Part shown: positions 44,701 through 53,085 of the stretch, in pieces | Layout: each line of letters opens with the position of its first letter | Position numbering within the stretch: position 1 is the first letter of the stretch | Assembly (NCBI GenBank): GCA_900753315.1 | Contig: CAADYP010000018.1 | Span: 62,001-126,000 of the forward strand | DNA from: Clostridia bacterium | GTDB taxonomy: Bacteria > Bacillota > Clostridia > Christensenellales > UBA1242 | Direction: 5' to 3' | Length of the DNA: 64,000 bases | Position numbers and translations under genes: made by a program | The notes under the pieces: model-generated | The model's database searches: none | Told to the model about the DNA's origin: nothing | Seen by the model: the letters and a program-made list of their open reading frames with translations, nothing else

Positions 44701-45562
44701 GTTTGATTTTGTGGATTCGACTTACAAAAACATTTCCACATTTGCGGGAATTGCTGTGGAGAACAAAGGCGAAATCAAAGACTGCATAATTTCAGGGACA
44801 GTAAAACTTGTCGTAAACAGCAATGCGGTAGTTGGTGGAGTTGTTGGATATGATGACGGTGGACAAATTGTTGGTTGTCAAATTCAACTCACTATTGAAG
44901 TTGAATCAACGGGCAAAGAGTTGACAGTTGGTGGAGTTGCTGGAAAGGTTAGACTTGGCAAAAAAGGTGCAGATTTGAGAAAGAATGTTGTTTCAAATTC
45001 AATGATCATTTCAACAAATTCAGAACAATTTACATTTGGTGGACTTGCTGGAATTGTCGAACACATTGACGGAGATAAATATAACTTATCACAAAACACA
45101 GTGGGGACAACCTTGACTGCAACTGGCACAATTTCTGATAAATATTGGGTAGGCGGACTCGTAGGAGTTGGCTACAATCCAAGCAAAAACAATCTTACTT
45201 TAGGCAAACTTGACGCCTCTGCACTTTCTGGAAGTGGTTACATGGGTGGTCTTTATGGAAAATATCAAAACCCAACACTTGCCGAACCGATTGAGACAAG
45301 TTATGCAAATATTGACTTGGTTGCTCAAACAGATGAATGTGATGTTGGAGGGTTTGTAGGACATTTTGGTGGAACAATAAATGCCTGCTTCACAAATTAT
45401 GCTGAAAAATCTTATGGTTATGGAGCAAAAATGTTTGACAGTGCAAGAGAAAATAATTGTGTGATTTCATCTTCAAAAACATACGATTCAAAACTTGGCT
45501 TCGACTCAAACATTTGGAATATTCCTGTTGACGATTCGACTTATCCAACCTTAAAATATTGA
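41732..45562 (+). CDS. Zinc ribbon/TPR/TIR protein with membrane helices and GLUG repeats
   Basis: A 1276-residue protein with mixed domains in order: zinc ribbon (Cys6, Cys9, Cys24, Cys27); TPR-like helices (about 41-146); TIR domain (about 153-295) beginning YDVFLYAV with LEEKGLKVYF and SKAFVLFA; more helical repeats (about 340-800); three membrane helices (about 820-845, 855-875, 885-908); then an outside part (about 940-1276) with GLUG-type beta repeats (FSGTLDGQGHKI, GGVVGYDDGG). In the TIR domain the position of the NADase glutamate, aligned to DCKDWVHKEI of SARM1 from memory, is Tyr235 here, so it may bind partners and not cleave NAD. Start ATG 41732 follows AGGATAATTG. The inside half could signal from the outside half to the ESCRT-like machine; this is inference. 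Confidence 0.8.
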   Translation: MRERVCKNCGGRSYKVVGQNMVRCQFCGTLYVDEQASKEEEVLLVGANEILRELKFAEAVEEFDKILSLYPKSFEAFWGKALAKNKIVYYTNKRGSTKKPYFFGEEIPSIVEDEDFKSAVKNAPPEVEKSYNDKARRIEKLHKLYLENSVNKNYDVFLYAVNFDKNAPDKTPEIQETVRGLEEKGLKVYFSQSLSQREKEEDTFRALQTSKAFVLFANGKTGYFDGDCKNLYDRYLYFASQKQKTKSSMIVALDTNKVSVDDLPKELVACKSVVDMSTTSFLQDIDLKVEKEMQNTINEMAKIETIKIEKVEPQKKEYVDVETINPNELGHYHVDNIELSETNKIKWIFLTLKHGDFVSAQEMIADELEKDPNNAELLFANLMSSMKINTQEEFFSNISNFKDREKIDQILKFAAKDFAEYFVDSWEKLVESLDSEEYYNAFLLYLAKFSSPNREHFVEKAEDKAVETLNSELIEKVLKCFNSNEVERFVNFYFMLAQKSDDQEYYKKILDIDAGHEQSNLAILLQHFKTDEDKLHYRNKEEIEDVFKYLSEDTRAQFVFAVTNMILPVAFLDLKQAEEQLDFYLSYISDDKKLVSILEKIAQTFQSYGFFKQAEKYISIAISKDAENGSLYWNLIQIKLHCKTDNELIMSNVKITQFPEWETLLSLSDEKETEKYAEIVSKVNLYKGEKLPLKEETLDKVCLKEKLQNFINRNNSILLEMEKQEGQLVYRGAEYYKLQLKPFEIYLEKLDKISTFEEYQNLFSKLCQRLDAMDLTLDSSINVTHLIDKEDGLKVVFPPKTEKQEKVKEPKDITKDKFLKRFLFIFLELFPICFAMLLLLVSVFAPKEVYMYFSQDSIVGLVIFSTAVGLINLTVFINAKQKHSKGWNVCKIVLFVVAVINLVLLFVSFYIEPNTIKIKNEHELSVLLKNANYSNMVLDRDMDMTGKTWSSANFSGTLDGQGHKISNIKLKAKKGTAFFGYNGGTIKNIEFDFVDSTYKNISTFAGIAVENKGEIKDCIISGTVKLVVNSNAVVGGVVGYDDGGQIVGCQIQLTIEVESTGKELTVGGVAGKVRLGKKGADLRKNVVSNSMIISTNSEQFTFGGLAGIVEHIDGDKYNLSQNTVGTTLTATGTISDKYWVGGLVGVGYNPSKNNLTLGKLDASALSGSGYMGGLYGKYQNPTLAEPIETSYANIDLVAQTDECDVGGFVGHFGGTINACFTNYAEKSYGYGAKMFDSARENNCVISSSKTYDSKLGFDSNIWNIPVDDSTYPTLKY

Positions 45563-45570
45563 TAAAACGA

Positions 45571-45597
45571 AAAGCACTTTTAGCGAAGTGCTTTTTT
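45571..45597 (+). terminator. Terminator of the ESCRT-like operon
   Basis: AAAGCACTT (45571-45579), loop TTAGCG, AAGTGCTTT (45586-45594), then T-run. Confidence 0.85.
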
Positions 45598-45689
45598 ATT
45601 TTGCTCATATTAAACTGTCATGAAGCGGGAATAGTTGACTTTTTTAAAAAAAAAGAATATAAATTTATCTTAGCGAGGATTTTAATTTA

Positions 45690-47435
45690 ATGAATTTGAT
45701 AAAATTGATGAAAAACTTAAAAATTATTGACTATCTTTTTATATTGATAGTTATTGGATTGGTTGTTTTGCAAGTTTACCTTGACTTGAAACTGCCTGAT
45801 TTTACTGGCGGAATTATGACAGAACTTGGGAAAATTAAATATGGCATAGATGTTGACTTAGCTGTTATTTGGGCAAATGGTGGGCTGATGTTGGCGTGTG
45901 CTTTTGGAAGTTTGGGAAGTGCTATTTTGGTCAGGTTTTGCACCGCTGCAATTTCCGCTAGACTTGCTTACAATGTCAGAGCAAAAGTATACAACAAAAT
46001 TCAAGGATTTTCTCTTGCCGAAATAAACAAGTTTTCAACTGCAAGTTTGATTACTAGAACAACAAACGATATCACTCATGTTCAAACATTTGTGTCAATG
46101 GGTATGCAAGCTATGGTAAAAGCTCCAATTCTTGCTGTTTGGTCGGTAATAAAAATCTTAAACAAAAGTTGGCAATGGTCAGTTGCGATTGGAGTCGCAG
46201 TGGGATTTTTGCTTTTGATGGTGACTGTAATTGTGCTTTTTGCTGTTCCAAAATTCAAAAAAATTCAAACCATGACTGATGACATGAACCGCATTACTCG
46301 TGAAAATTTGACGGGAATAAGAGTAATTAGGTCTGCAAATGCAGAAGAATATCAAAATAAAAAATTTGAATCAAACAACGAAAAACTTACAAGAACAAAC
46401 TTGTTTGTAAACAAAATTATGGGAATAATGAGCCCCGGAATGACGCTTTTGATGAGTGGACTTTCGCTTTCAATTTATTGGATTGGTTCGTATATCGTAA
46501 AAGACGATGCGGGGATTGCTGATATGACAATTTTTATGCAATATGGAATGCAAGTTGTGATGGCATTTATGCTTATGATTATGCTCTTCATTTTGTTGCC
46601 AAGAACACTAGTCGCATCAAAAAGAATAAATGAAGTTTTGGATACAAAAGAAAGCATTGTGCCAGGAGATTATGTTGATGAAAACTTTGACGGGAAAGCA
46701 TCTGTTGTTTTTGACCATGTTGCTTTTAAATATCCTGATGCTGACGAATATGTGCTTAAAGACATCAGTTTTGAGGCTCATGAGGGTGAGACGATTGCTT
46801 TTATTGGTTCTACTGGAAGCGGAAAGAGCACTCTCATAAATTTGATACCGAGATTGTATGATGCCACAGAAGGAGAGATTTTGATTGATGGTGTCAATGT
46901 CAAAGATTATAATTTGGAAAATTTAAACAAAAAAATTGGTTATGTGCCACAAAGAGGTGTGCTTTTTAGTGGGACAGTGAAATCAAACATCGACTTTGGG
47001 GACAATAATGCTAATGATGAAACGATTAAAAAGGCAATTTCTGTTGCACAGGCGTCAAACTTTGTGTCAAGAATGAGTGATGGTGTTGACAGTCCTATTG
47101 CACAAGGCGGAACAAATGTTTCTGGTGGGCAAAAGCAAAGGTTGTCAATTGCAAGAGCGATTGCAAGAAAGCCAGAGATTTTGATTTTTGATGATAGTTT
47201 TTCAGCACTTGATTACAAAACTGACCGGAAATTGCGTTCGGCACTCAAAAAACACACAGGAAGTGTGACAAAATTTATTGTTGCGCAACGCATTGGAACA
47301 ATTAAAGATGCTGACAAAATAATCGTTTTGGACAGCGGAGAAATGGTAGGCATGGGCACTCATGAAGAGCTTTTGAAAAACTGCCAAGTTTATCAAGAAA
47401 TAGCGTTGTCTCAATTGTCAAAGGAGGAATTGTAA
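45690..47435 (+). CDS. ABC exporter half-transporter with degenerate ATP site
   Basis: A 581-residue protein: six membrane helices (about 12-320) and a C-terminal ABC domain. Walker A is GSTGSGKST, the signature VSGGQKQR, but the Walker B glutamate is Asp (LIFDDSFSALD) and the H-loop is VAQRIG with Gln instead of His. Degenerate residues of this kind mark one half of heterodimeric exporters such as BmrCD/TM287-288. The next gene, two bases on, is the canonical partner. Substrate unknown (drug, peptide or lipid). ATG 45690 after GCGAGGATTTTAATTTA. Confidence 0.93.
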   Translation: MNLIKLMKNLKIIDYLFILIVIGLVVLQVYLDLKLPDFTGGIMTELGKIKYGIDVDLAVIWANGGLMLACAFGSLGSAILVRFCTAAISARLAYNVRAKVYNKIQGFSLAEINKFSTASLITRTTNDITHVQTFVSMGMQAMVKAPILAVWSVIKILNKSWQWSVAIGVAVGFLLLMVTVIVLFAVPKFKKIQTMTDDMNRITRENLTGIRVIRSANAEEYQNKKFESNNEKLTRTNLFVNKIMGIMSPGMTLLMSGLSLSIYWIGSYIVKDDAGIADMTIFMQYGMQVVMAFMLMIMLFILLPRTLVASKRINEVLDTKESIVPGDYVDENFDGKASVVFDHVAFKYPDADEYVLKDISFEAHEGETIAFIGSTGSGKSTLINLIPRLYDATEGEILIDGVNVKDYNLENLNKKIGYVPQRGVLFSGTVKSNIDFGDNNANDETIKKAISVAQASNFVSRMSDGVDSPIAQGGTNVSGGQKQRLSIARAIARKPEILIFDDSFSALDYKTDRKLRSALKKHTGSVTKFIVAQRIGTIKDADKIIVLDSGEMVGMGTHEELLKNCQVYQEIALSQLSKEEL

Positions 47436-47436
47436 A

Positions 47437-49227
47437 ATGCCACCAATCAACATGAGAAGCTCGGAGAAAATTGAAAAAGGCACCTTTAAAAAATCTACGG
47501 GCAAACTTTTGAGATATTGCAAAAAATATTGGGGATGGATGGTTGTTGCACTTGTTTTAGGGGCGGTTTCTGTCGTTTTTCAAATCATTGGACCAAACAA
47601 AATCAGTGAAATTGCAAACCTCATCACAACTAGTGTTGCTACGGGCGAAGATGTTATGGCACAAGTTACAAAGATTGCAATCTTTTTGGTTTGCATTTAT
47701 GTTGCCAGTGCCCTTTTGGAATATATTCAGCAATATATAACAACAGTTGTTACTCAAAAAACAGTAAAGAGATTTAGAAGTGATATCTCTCACAAAATCA
47801 ACAATTTGCCACTCAATTATTTTGATACGCATTTGCATGGGGACATCTTGAGTCGTGTCACAAATGATGTTGACACAATTGGGCAAAGTTTGAATGAAAG
47901 CGTTGGAAGTTTGGTTACAAGTGTAATTATGCTTATTGGAGTGCTTATTATGATGTTTGTAACCGATTGGGTGCTTGCATTCACTGTCATTGGTGCAACT
48001 TTGTTTGGTTTTGTTTTGGCAATAATTTTTATGGCTAGTTCACAAAAATATTTCAACAAGAACCAGAAAGACCTTGGGGAAATGAATGCTCATATTGAAG
48101 AAACTTATTCTGGACATAATGTTGTTCAACTTTTTAATGCGAAAAAACAAACAGCGGAAGAATTTAATAAAATCAATAAGAGTTTGCTTAGTTCGGGATT
48201 AAAATCCCAATTTATTTCTGGTGCGATGATGCCTATGATGGGATTTATAGGAAACTTTGGTTATGCAGCGGTCTGCATCGTTGGAGCACTTCTTGCTGGT
48301 TCTAGAGGAATGGGATATTTTGGGACAATCATTGCATTCATGATTTATGTAAGACTTTTCTCAAACCCACTTTCACAAATTGCTCAAGCAATAACTCTTT
48401 TGCAATCAGCTGCTGCTGCCAGTGGAAGAGTGTTTGAATTTTTGGAAGAGAAAGAATTGGAAGATGAAAGTACAAAAACTTTGGTGCTTGACAATGTTGC
48501 TGGAAATGTTGAATTTGACCATGTGTCATTTGGTTACAGCAAAGACAAAAAGATTATCAAAGATTTTTCTGCAAAGATAAATGCAGGAGAAAAAGTTGCT
48601 ATTGTTGGACCAACTGGGGCCGGGAAAACAACTTTGGTAAACTTGCTTATGCGTTTTTATGAAGTTGATTCTGGTGATATAAAAATTGAAGGTGTATCTA
48701 TAAAAGATATCACAAGAGAAAATGTTCACAAGCTTTTTGGAATGGTTTTGCAAGACACTTGGCTTTTCCAAGGAACAATCAAAGAAAATTTGCGTTACAA
48801 CAACGAAAACGTTACTGATGGACAAATTGTTGAAGTCTGCAAACAAGTTGGTGTTGACCATTTTATTCAAACATTGTCAAATGGTTATGATACGGTAATT
48901 GACGATGCCGTAAACTTGTCTGCTGGTCAAAAGCAACTCCTAACTATTGCCAGAACAATGATAGAAAACAGACCAATGATGATTTTGGATGAGGCTACAA
49001 GTTCGGTTGATACCAGAACCGAAGTGCTTTTACAACAGGCAATGGACAAAGTTATGGAAGGCAGAACATCTTTCATCATTGCCCACCGTTTGTCAACAAT
49101 CAAAAATGCAGATATGATTTTGGTTTTAAAAGATGGAGATATTATTGAAAGTGGAAAGCATGAAGAATTGCTTGAAAAGGGCGGATTCTATGCAGACCTT
49201 TACAACAGCCAATTTGAAGAAGATTGA
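47437..49227 (+). CDS. ABC exporter half-transporter, catalytic partner
   Basis: A 596-residue partner of the preceding gene. After about 20 polar residues it has six membrane helices and an ABC domain with intact motifs: Walker A GPTGAGKTT, signature LSAGQKQ (Ser-Ala instead of Ser-Gly), Walker B MMILDEATSSVD and H-loop IIAHRLST. The two genes are separated by one base and form a heterodimeric exporter. AAGGAGGAATTGTAAA precedes ATG 47437. Confidence 0.94.
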   Translation: MPPINMRSSEKIEKGTFKKSTGKLLRYCKKYWGWMVVALVLGAVSVVFQIIGPNKISEIANLITTSVATGEDVMAQVTKIAIFLVCIYVASALLEYIQQYITTVVTQKTVKRFRSDISHKINNLPLNYFDTHLHGDILSRVTNDVDTIGQSLNESVGSLVTSVIMLIGVLIMMFVTDWVLAFTVIGATLFGFVLAIIFMASSQKYFNKNQKDLGEMNAHIEETYSGHNVVQLFNAKKQTAEEFNKINKSLLSSGLKSQFISGAMMPMMGFIGNFGYAAVCIVGALLAGSRGMGYFGTIIAFMIYVRLFSNPLSQIAQAITLLQSAAAASGRVFEFLEEKELEDESTKTLVLDNVAGNVEFDHVSFGYSKDKKIIKDFSAKINAGEKVAIVGPTGAGKTTLVNLLMRFYEVDSGDIKIEGVSIKDITRENVHKLFGMVLQDTWLFQGTIKENLRYNNENVTDGQIVEVCKQVGVDHFIQTLSNGYDTVIDDAVNLSAGQKQLLTIARTMIENRPMMILDEATSSVDTRTEVLLQQAMDKVMEGRTSFIIAHRLSTIKNADMILVLKDGDIIESGKHEELLEKGGFYADLYNSQFEED

Positions 49228-49287
49228 TAAAAATGTTTGAATAATAGAAAATGTATTTCACATAATAAGGCTTGTTAAGGAGTGATT

Positions 49288-49839
49288 ATGGTGAGAATAC
49301 TTTTCTTTTTTATGGGGGTGCCAATGATGATTATATCATTTTTTGAAGCGATAGATGCTTTGCCATTTGTTGCAAAAATAGATTTGATTTCTGATGGTCA
49401 TGTTTTAGAACTTTCGCAAGAGCAACAAGAAACTTTGCGCATGCAGGTAGAAAAACTTTTTGAAAATTCTTTAACTATGCCAGCATACGGAGTTGTCAGA
49501 GACCAAGATTATAGAGAAGAAATCAAAAATGGAGATTATATCTCTTTGAAATTCAACCAAATGATGGAAGTAAACGAATTACCTTTTGACGAACTTGTTT
49601 TTGATGTTCAAAGTGATTTTCAAGGTTTTAACCTTATGCGTGGAATCAATGGTGTGTTTGAAGGCCGCTGTATATATATTAGACTTATTGATAAGGATAT
49701 GAGCGAACTTGTAAGCACAATTCAACAAATCAAAAATCCAAGTTTGGTTGAAAATGCGGACAATTCAAATGCAGTCGAAAGCAAAGATGTAAAATTTGAT
49801 TTGAAAATTGACAACAAAGCTGACGGAGAGGTCGAATAG
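49288..49839 (+). CDS. Hypothetical protein with N-terminal hydrophobic helix
   Basis: A 183-residue protein starting at ATG 49288 after TTAAGGAGTGATT; GTG starts at 49282 and 49291 are less likely. The first 22 residues are hydrophobic (VRILFFFMGVPMMIISFF), a signal anchor or peptide, followed by a mixed alpha/beta domain. No family recognised. It follows the ABC exporter after 60 bases and ends before a terminator, so it may belong to the same unit. Confidence 0.6.
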   Translation: MVRILFFFMGVPMMIISFFEAIDALPFVAKIDLISDGHVLELSQEQQETLRMQVEKLFENSLTMPAYGVVRDQDYREEIKNGDYISLKFNQMMEVNELPFDELVFDVQSDFQGFNLMRGINGVFEGRCIYIRLIDKDMSELVSTIQQIKNPSLVENADNSNAVESKDVKFDLKIDNKADGEVE

Positions 49840-49901
49840 AATTAAGTGCAAAAGAAAAATTGGCTTGGCAAAATGCGAAGCAACTGACAATAAATAGATT
49901 T

Positions 49902-49933
49902 AAAAAGATTTCATATAGTTGAAATCTTTTTTC
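49902..49933 (+). terminator. Rho-independent terminator
   Basis: AAAAAGATTTCA, loop TATAGT, TGAAATCTTTTTT. It lies between the unknown gene and pflB. The rest of the 228-base gap is AT-rich and must hold the pflB promoter. Confidence 0.8.
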
Positions 49934-50067
49934 TTTTTGGTGCTCAATTTTGTTGACTAGTTGAGATAAAATATAATACAATATATTGGAAAACGAAACA
50001 ATACTGATACTATATATGGTGTTTTGCACTGCAAAAATGCCATATTTAGGTAAAAGGAGAAAATTTA

Positions 50068-52305
50068 ATGGAAAAACAATCAGTTGATGCATGGAAAGGC
50101 TTTAAAGGAGACAATTGGAAAAACAACATAGAAGTCGAAGATTTTATTGTCAACAACTATAAAGAATATAGGGGTGACGATAGTTTTTTGTGCGGAATTT
50201 CAAAGAAAACGAAAAAAGTTTGGGACAAATGTGAAAAGTTGCTTGCAAAAGAAGCCAAAGTTGGACTTTTGGATGTTGAAACCGATGCAGTTTCTGGCAT
50301 TAACACCTTCAAACCAGGGTATATTGACAGACCAAATGAAGTAATTTTTGGACTTCAAACAGACAAACCTTTGAAGCGTATTGTAAATTTGTATGGTGGC
50401 ACAAGAATGGCCGAAAAGGCACTTGCTGCTTATGGAAAACACCTCAATCCAGAGATCGAAAAACATTTTTGCGAATATAGAAAAACTCATAACGATGGAG
50501 TTTTTGATGTCTATACACCAGAGATAAGAAAGGCTCGAAAAGCAGGACTTATTACTGGACTTCCAGATGCATATGGCCGAGGTAGAATTATTGGTGATTA
50601 TAGAAGAGTTGCTCTTTATGGAATAGATTTTTTGATTGAAGAAAAGAAGAAAGATTGGTCAAAAATTGATGTTTCGAGTGAAGAAAATATTCGTTTGAAA
50701 GAAGAGGTTGCAGAACAAGTCAAGGCTCTTGGACAAATAAAAGAAATGGCACAAAGCTATGGCTTTGATATAAGTCGTCCTGCACAAAACGCACAAGAAG
50801 CGGTGCAGTGGCTTTATTTTGGTTACCTTGCTGGTGTCAAGGAAAATAATGGTGCAGCAATGAGTTTGGGAAGAACTTCTACATTTTTGGATATCTTCAT
50901 TGAAAGGGATTTGAAAAATGGAACTTTGACGGAAGAGCAAGCACAAGAACTTATTGACCAGTTTATAATCAAACTTAGACTTGTTAGACATCTTCGCACG
51001 CCAGAATATGATGAAATCTTTGCTGGTGATCCTACTTGGGTTACAGAAAGTGTTGCAGGAATGCTTGATGATGAAAAAAGTTTAGTGACAAAAAATTCTT
51101 ATAGATACTTGCAAACCCTTATAAATTTGAATCCTTCTCCAGAACCAAATTTGACTGTTTTGTGGTCAGAAAAATTGCCAAACAATTTCAAAAAGTTCTG
51201 TGCGAAAATTTCTATTATTACTGACGCAATTCAATACGAAGGCGATGATGTTATGAGAGAAATTTATGGACATGACTATGCCATTGCATGTTGCGTATCT
51301 GCAATGAAAGTTGGCAAGCAGATGCAATATTTTGGTGCTAGATGCAATTTGGCAAAAGCGTTGCTTTATTCTCTCAATGGTGGTTGTGACGAAAAAACTG
51401 GATTGAAAGTTGTTGACGGGATTTCAAAAAACACTGAAAAAGTATTGACCTTTGACAAGGTTATGAAAAATTACAAGAAAACCCTTGAAAAAGTTGCAAA
51501 AACCTATGTTGATGCAATGAATATAATTCACTATATGCACGACAAATATGCTTACGAATCTGGGCAAATGGCTCTTCACGACACTTGGGTTGAAAGATTG
51601 ATGGCTTTTGGGGCCGCTGGTTTTTCTGTTGTGGTGGATTCACTTTCTGCAATCAAATTTGCAAAAGTTAGACCAATAAAAGACGAAAATGGACTTATTG
51701 TAGATTTTGATATTGATGGAGACTTCCCAAAATTTGGCAATGATGATGACAGAGTTGATGAAATTGGTGTAGATGTTGTAAATTATTTCTATAATTGCTT
51801 GAAAAAACAAAAACTTTACCGAAATGCAAAACATACATTGTCACTTCTTACAATCACATCAAATGTTATGTATGGAAAGAAAACTGGTTCGACTCCAGAT
51901 GGAAGAAAAGCTGGAGAACCTTTTGCACCAGGAGCAAATCCAATGCATGAAAGAGATTGCTCTGGGGCTTTGGCATCATTAAATTCAGTGGCGAAAATTC
52001 CTTATTGCGGGTGTTGCCAAGACGGGATTTCAAATACATTTTCAATTGTTCCTGATGCTCTTGGACATGACGAAAAAGCGAGAATTAACAATTTGGTAAG
52101 CATTTTGGATGGATATTTTGTTCAAAAAGCACAACATTTGAATGTAAATGTGTTGAACAGAGAACTTTTGATTGATGCTATGAACAATCCTTGGAAATAT
52201 CCAAACCTTACCATTCGTGTGTCAGGCTATGCTGTAAATTTCAACAAACTATCTAGAGCTCATCAAGAAGAAGTGATTGCGAGGACGTTCCATGGCAAAA
52301 GATAA
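50068..52305 (+). CDS. pflB: Pyruvate formate-lyase
   Basis: A 745-residue glycyl-radical enzyme turning pyruvate and CoA into acetyl-CoA and formate under anaerobic conditions. The adjacent catalytic cysteines are Cys408 and Cys409 (AIACCVSAMKVGKQMQYFGAR), and the radical Gly is in RVSGYAV near Gly720 of 745. Full length. AAAAGGAGAAAATTTA precedes ATG 50068. The activase gene overlaps its end by 14 bases. Confidence 0.98.
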   Translation: MEKQSVDAWKGFKGDNWKNNIEVEDFIVNNYKEYRGDDSFLCGISKKTKKVWDKCEKLLAKEAKVGLLDVETDAVSGINTFKPGYIDRPNEVIFGLQTDKPLKRIVNLYGGTRMAEKALAAYGKHLNPEIEKHFCEYRKTHNDGVFDVYTPEIRKARKAGLITGLPDAYGRGRIIGDYRRVALYGIDFLIEEKKKDWSKIDVSSEENIRLKEEVAEQVKALGQIKEMAQSYGFDISRPAQNAQEAVQWLYFGYLAGVKENNGAAMSLGRTSTFLDIFIERDLKNGTLTEEQAQELIDQFIIKLRLVRHLRTPEYDEIFAGDPTWVTESVAGMLDDEKSLVTKNSYRYLQTLINLNPSPEPNLTVLWSEKLPNNFKKFCAKISIITDAIQYEGDDVMREIYGHDYAIACCVSAMKVGKQMQYFGARCNLAKALLYSLNGGCDEKTGLKVVDGISKNTEKVLTFDKVMKNYKKTLEKVAKTYVDAMNIIHYMHDKYAYESGQMALHDTWVERLMAFGAAGFSVVVDSLSAIKFAKVRPIKDENGLIVDFDIDGDFPKFGNDDDRVDEIGVDVVNYFYNCLKKQKLYRNAKHTLSLLTITSNVMYGKKTGSTPDGRKAGEPFAPGANPMHERDCSGALASLNSVAKIPYCGCCQDGISNTFSIVPDALGHDEKARINNLVSILDGYFVQKAQHLNVNVLNRELLIDAMNNPWKYPNLTIRVSGYAVNFNKLSRAHQEEVIARTFHGKR

Positions 52306-53032
52306 ACAAATTTGCGGTGAAATTGTAGGAAATGTTTCAAGCATTGAAACAATGGGGCTTGTTGACGGACCTGGGGTGAGATTTGTAGTTTTTATGCAGG
52401 GTTGTCCATTGAGATGTGCATATTGTCACAATCCGGAAATGTGGAACGCAAATGATAAAAAACAGCAATTTACTCCACAACAACTTGTTGAGAAAGTAAA
52501 AAAATACAAGCCATATTTCAAAAATGGGGGTGGTTTGACAATTTCTGGCGGAGAGCCCTTGATGCAAAACAAGTTTGTTGAGGAAGTTTTCAAATTGTGC
52601 AAAGAAAATGGGATTGATACTTGTTTAGATACATCTGGTTATGGTGAAAATTGTGAAACACTTTTAGATTTTTGTGATTTGGTTATATTGGATGTAAAAG
52701 AACTGGATCAGAAAAAGTATAAGAGCTTGGTTGGGCAAAAAATTGATAAATTTTACAAATTTTTAAGTTGTTGCCAAGAAAAAAACAAAAAGATATGGTT
52801 AAGGCAAGTAATTGTGCCAGGTTTCAATGATAATGTTGATAGTGTATTGAGACTTAAAGAATTTGCAAATAATATAAAGAATGTTGAAAAAATCGAACTT
52901 TTGCCTTATCACACCATGGCTCTTGACAAATATAAAAATCTTGGCATAGATTATAGGTTGAAAGGTGTGCCAGATATGGATAAAGAAAAATGTAAAAAAC
53001 TTGAAAAATATCTTAAAAATAAAAACTGCTAA
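52292..53032 (+). CDS. pflA: Pyruvate formate-lyase activating enzyme
   Basis: A 246-residue radical-SAM enzyme that installs the glycyl radical on PflB. The cluster-binding CxxxCxxC motif is Cys38, Cys42, Cys45 (GCPLRCAYCHN). The GGE-like motif ISGGEPLM follows at about residue 80. I start it at ATG 52292 because GCGAGGAC lies at the right distance and MAKDKQICGE is a natural start; a longer in-frame option at 52277 has no ribosome site. Starts within the end of pflB, so translation is coupled. Confidence 0.97.
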   Translation: MAKDKQICGEIVGNVSSIETMGLVDGPGVRFVVFMQGCPLRCAYCHNPEMWNANDKKQQFTPQQLVEKVKKYKPYFKNGGGLTISGGEPLMQNKFVEEVFKLCKENGIDTCLDTSGYGENCETLLDFCDLVILDVKELDQKKYKSLVGQKIDKFYKFLSCCQEKNKKIWLRQVIVPGFNDNVDSVLRLKEFANNIKNVEKIELLPYHTMALDKYKNLGIDYRLKGVPDMDKEKCKKLEKYLKNKNC

Positions 53033-53050
53033 AATAGAAAGCAGTTTTTT
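53021..53050 (+). terminator. Rho-independent terminator
   Basis: AAAACTGCT, loop AAAATAGAA, AGCAGTTTTTTT, overlapping the last codons of pflA. Confidence 0.75.
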
Positions 53051-53085
53051 TGTTTAATAGAATGTTTTTGTGACAAAAATTTGGT

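Noticed and set aside
41732..45562. TIR protein as an active NADase toxin
   Set aside because: The expected glutamate position holds Tyr, and the protein is mostly scaffold-like; activity cannot be claimed.
49953..49977. TTGACT and TATAAT before pflB as a promoter
   Set aside because: The spacer is only 13 bases; a real pflB promoter is likely near but not clear.
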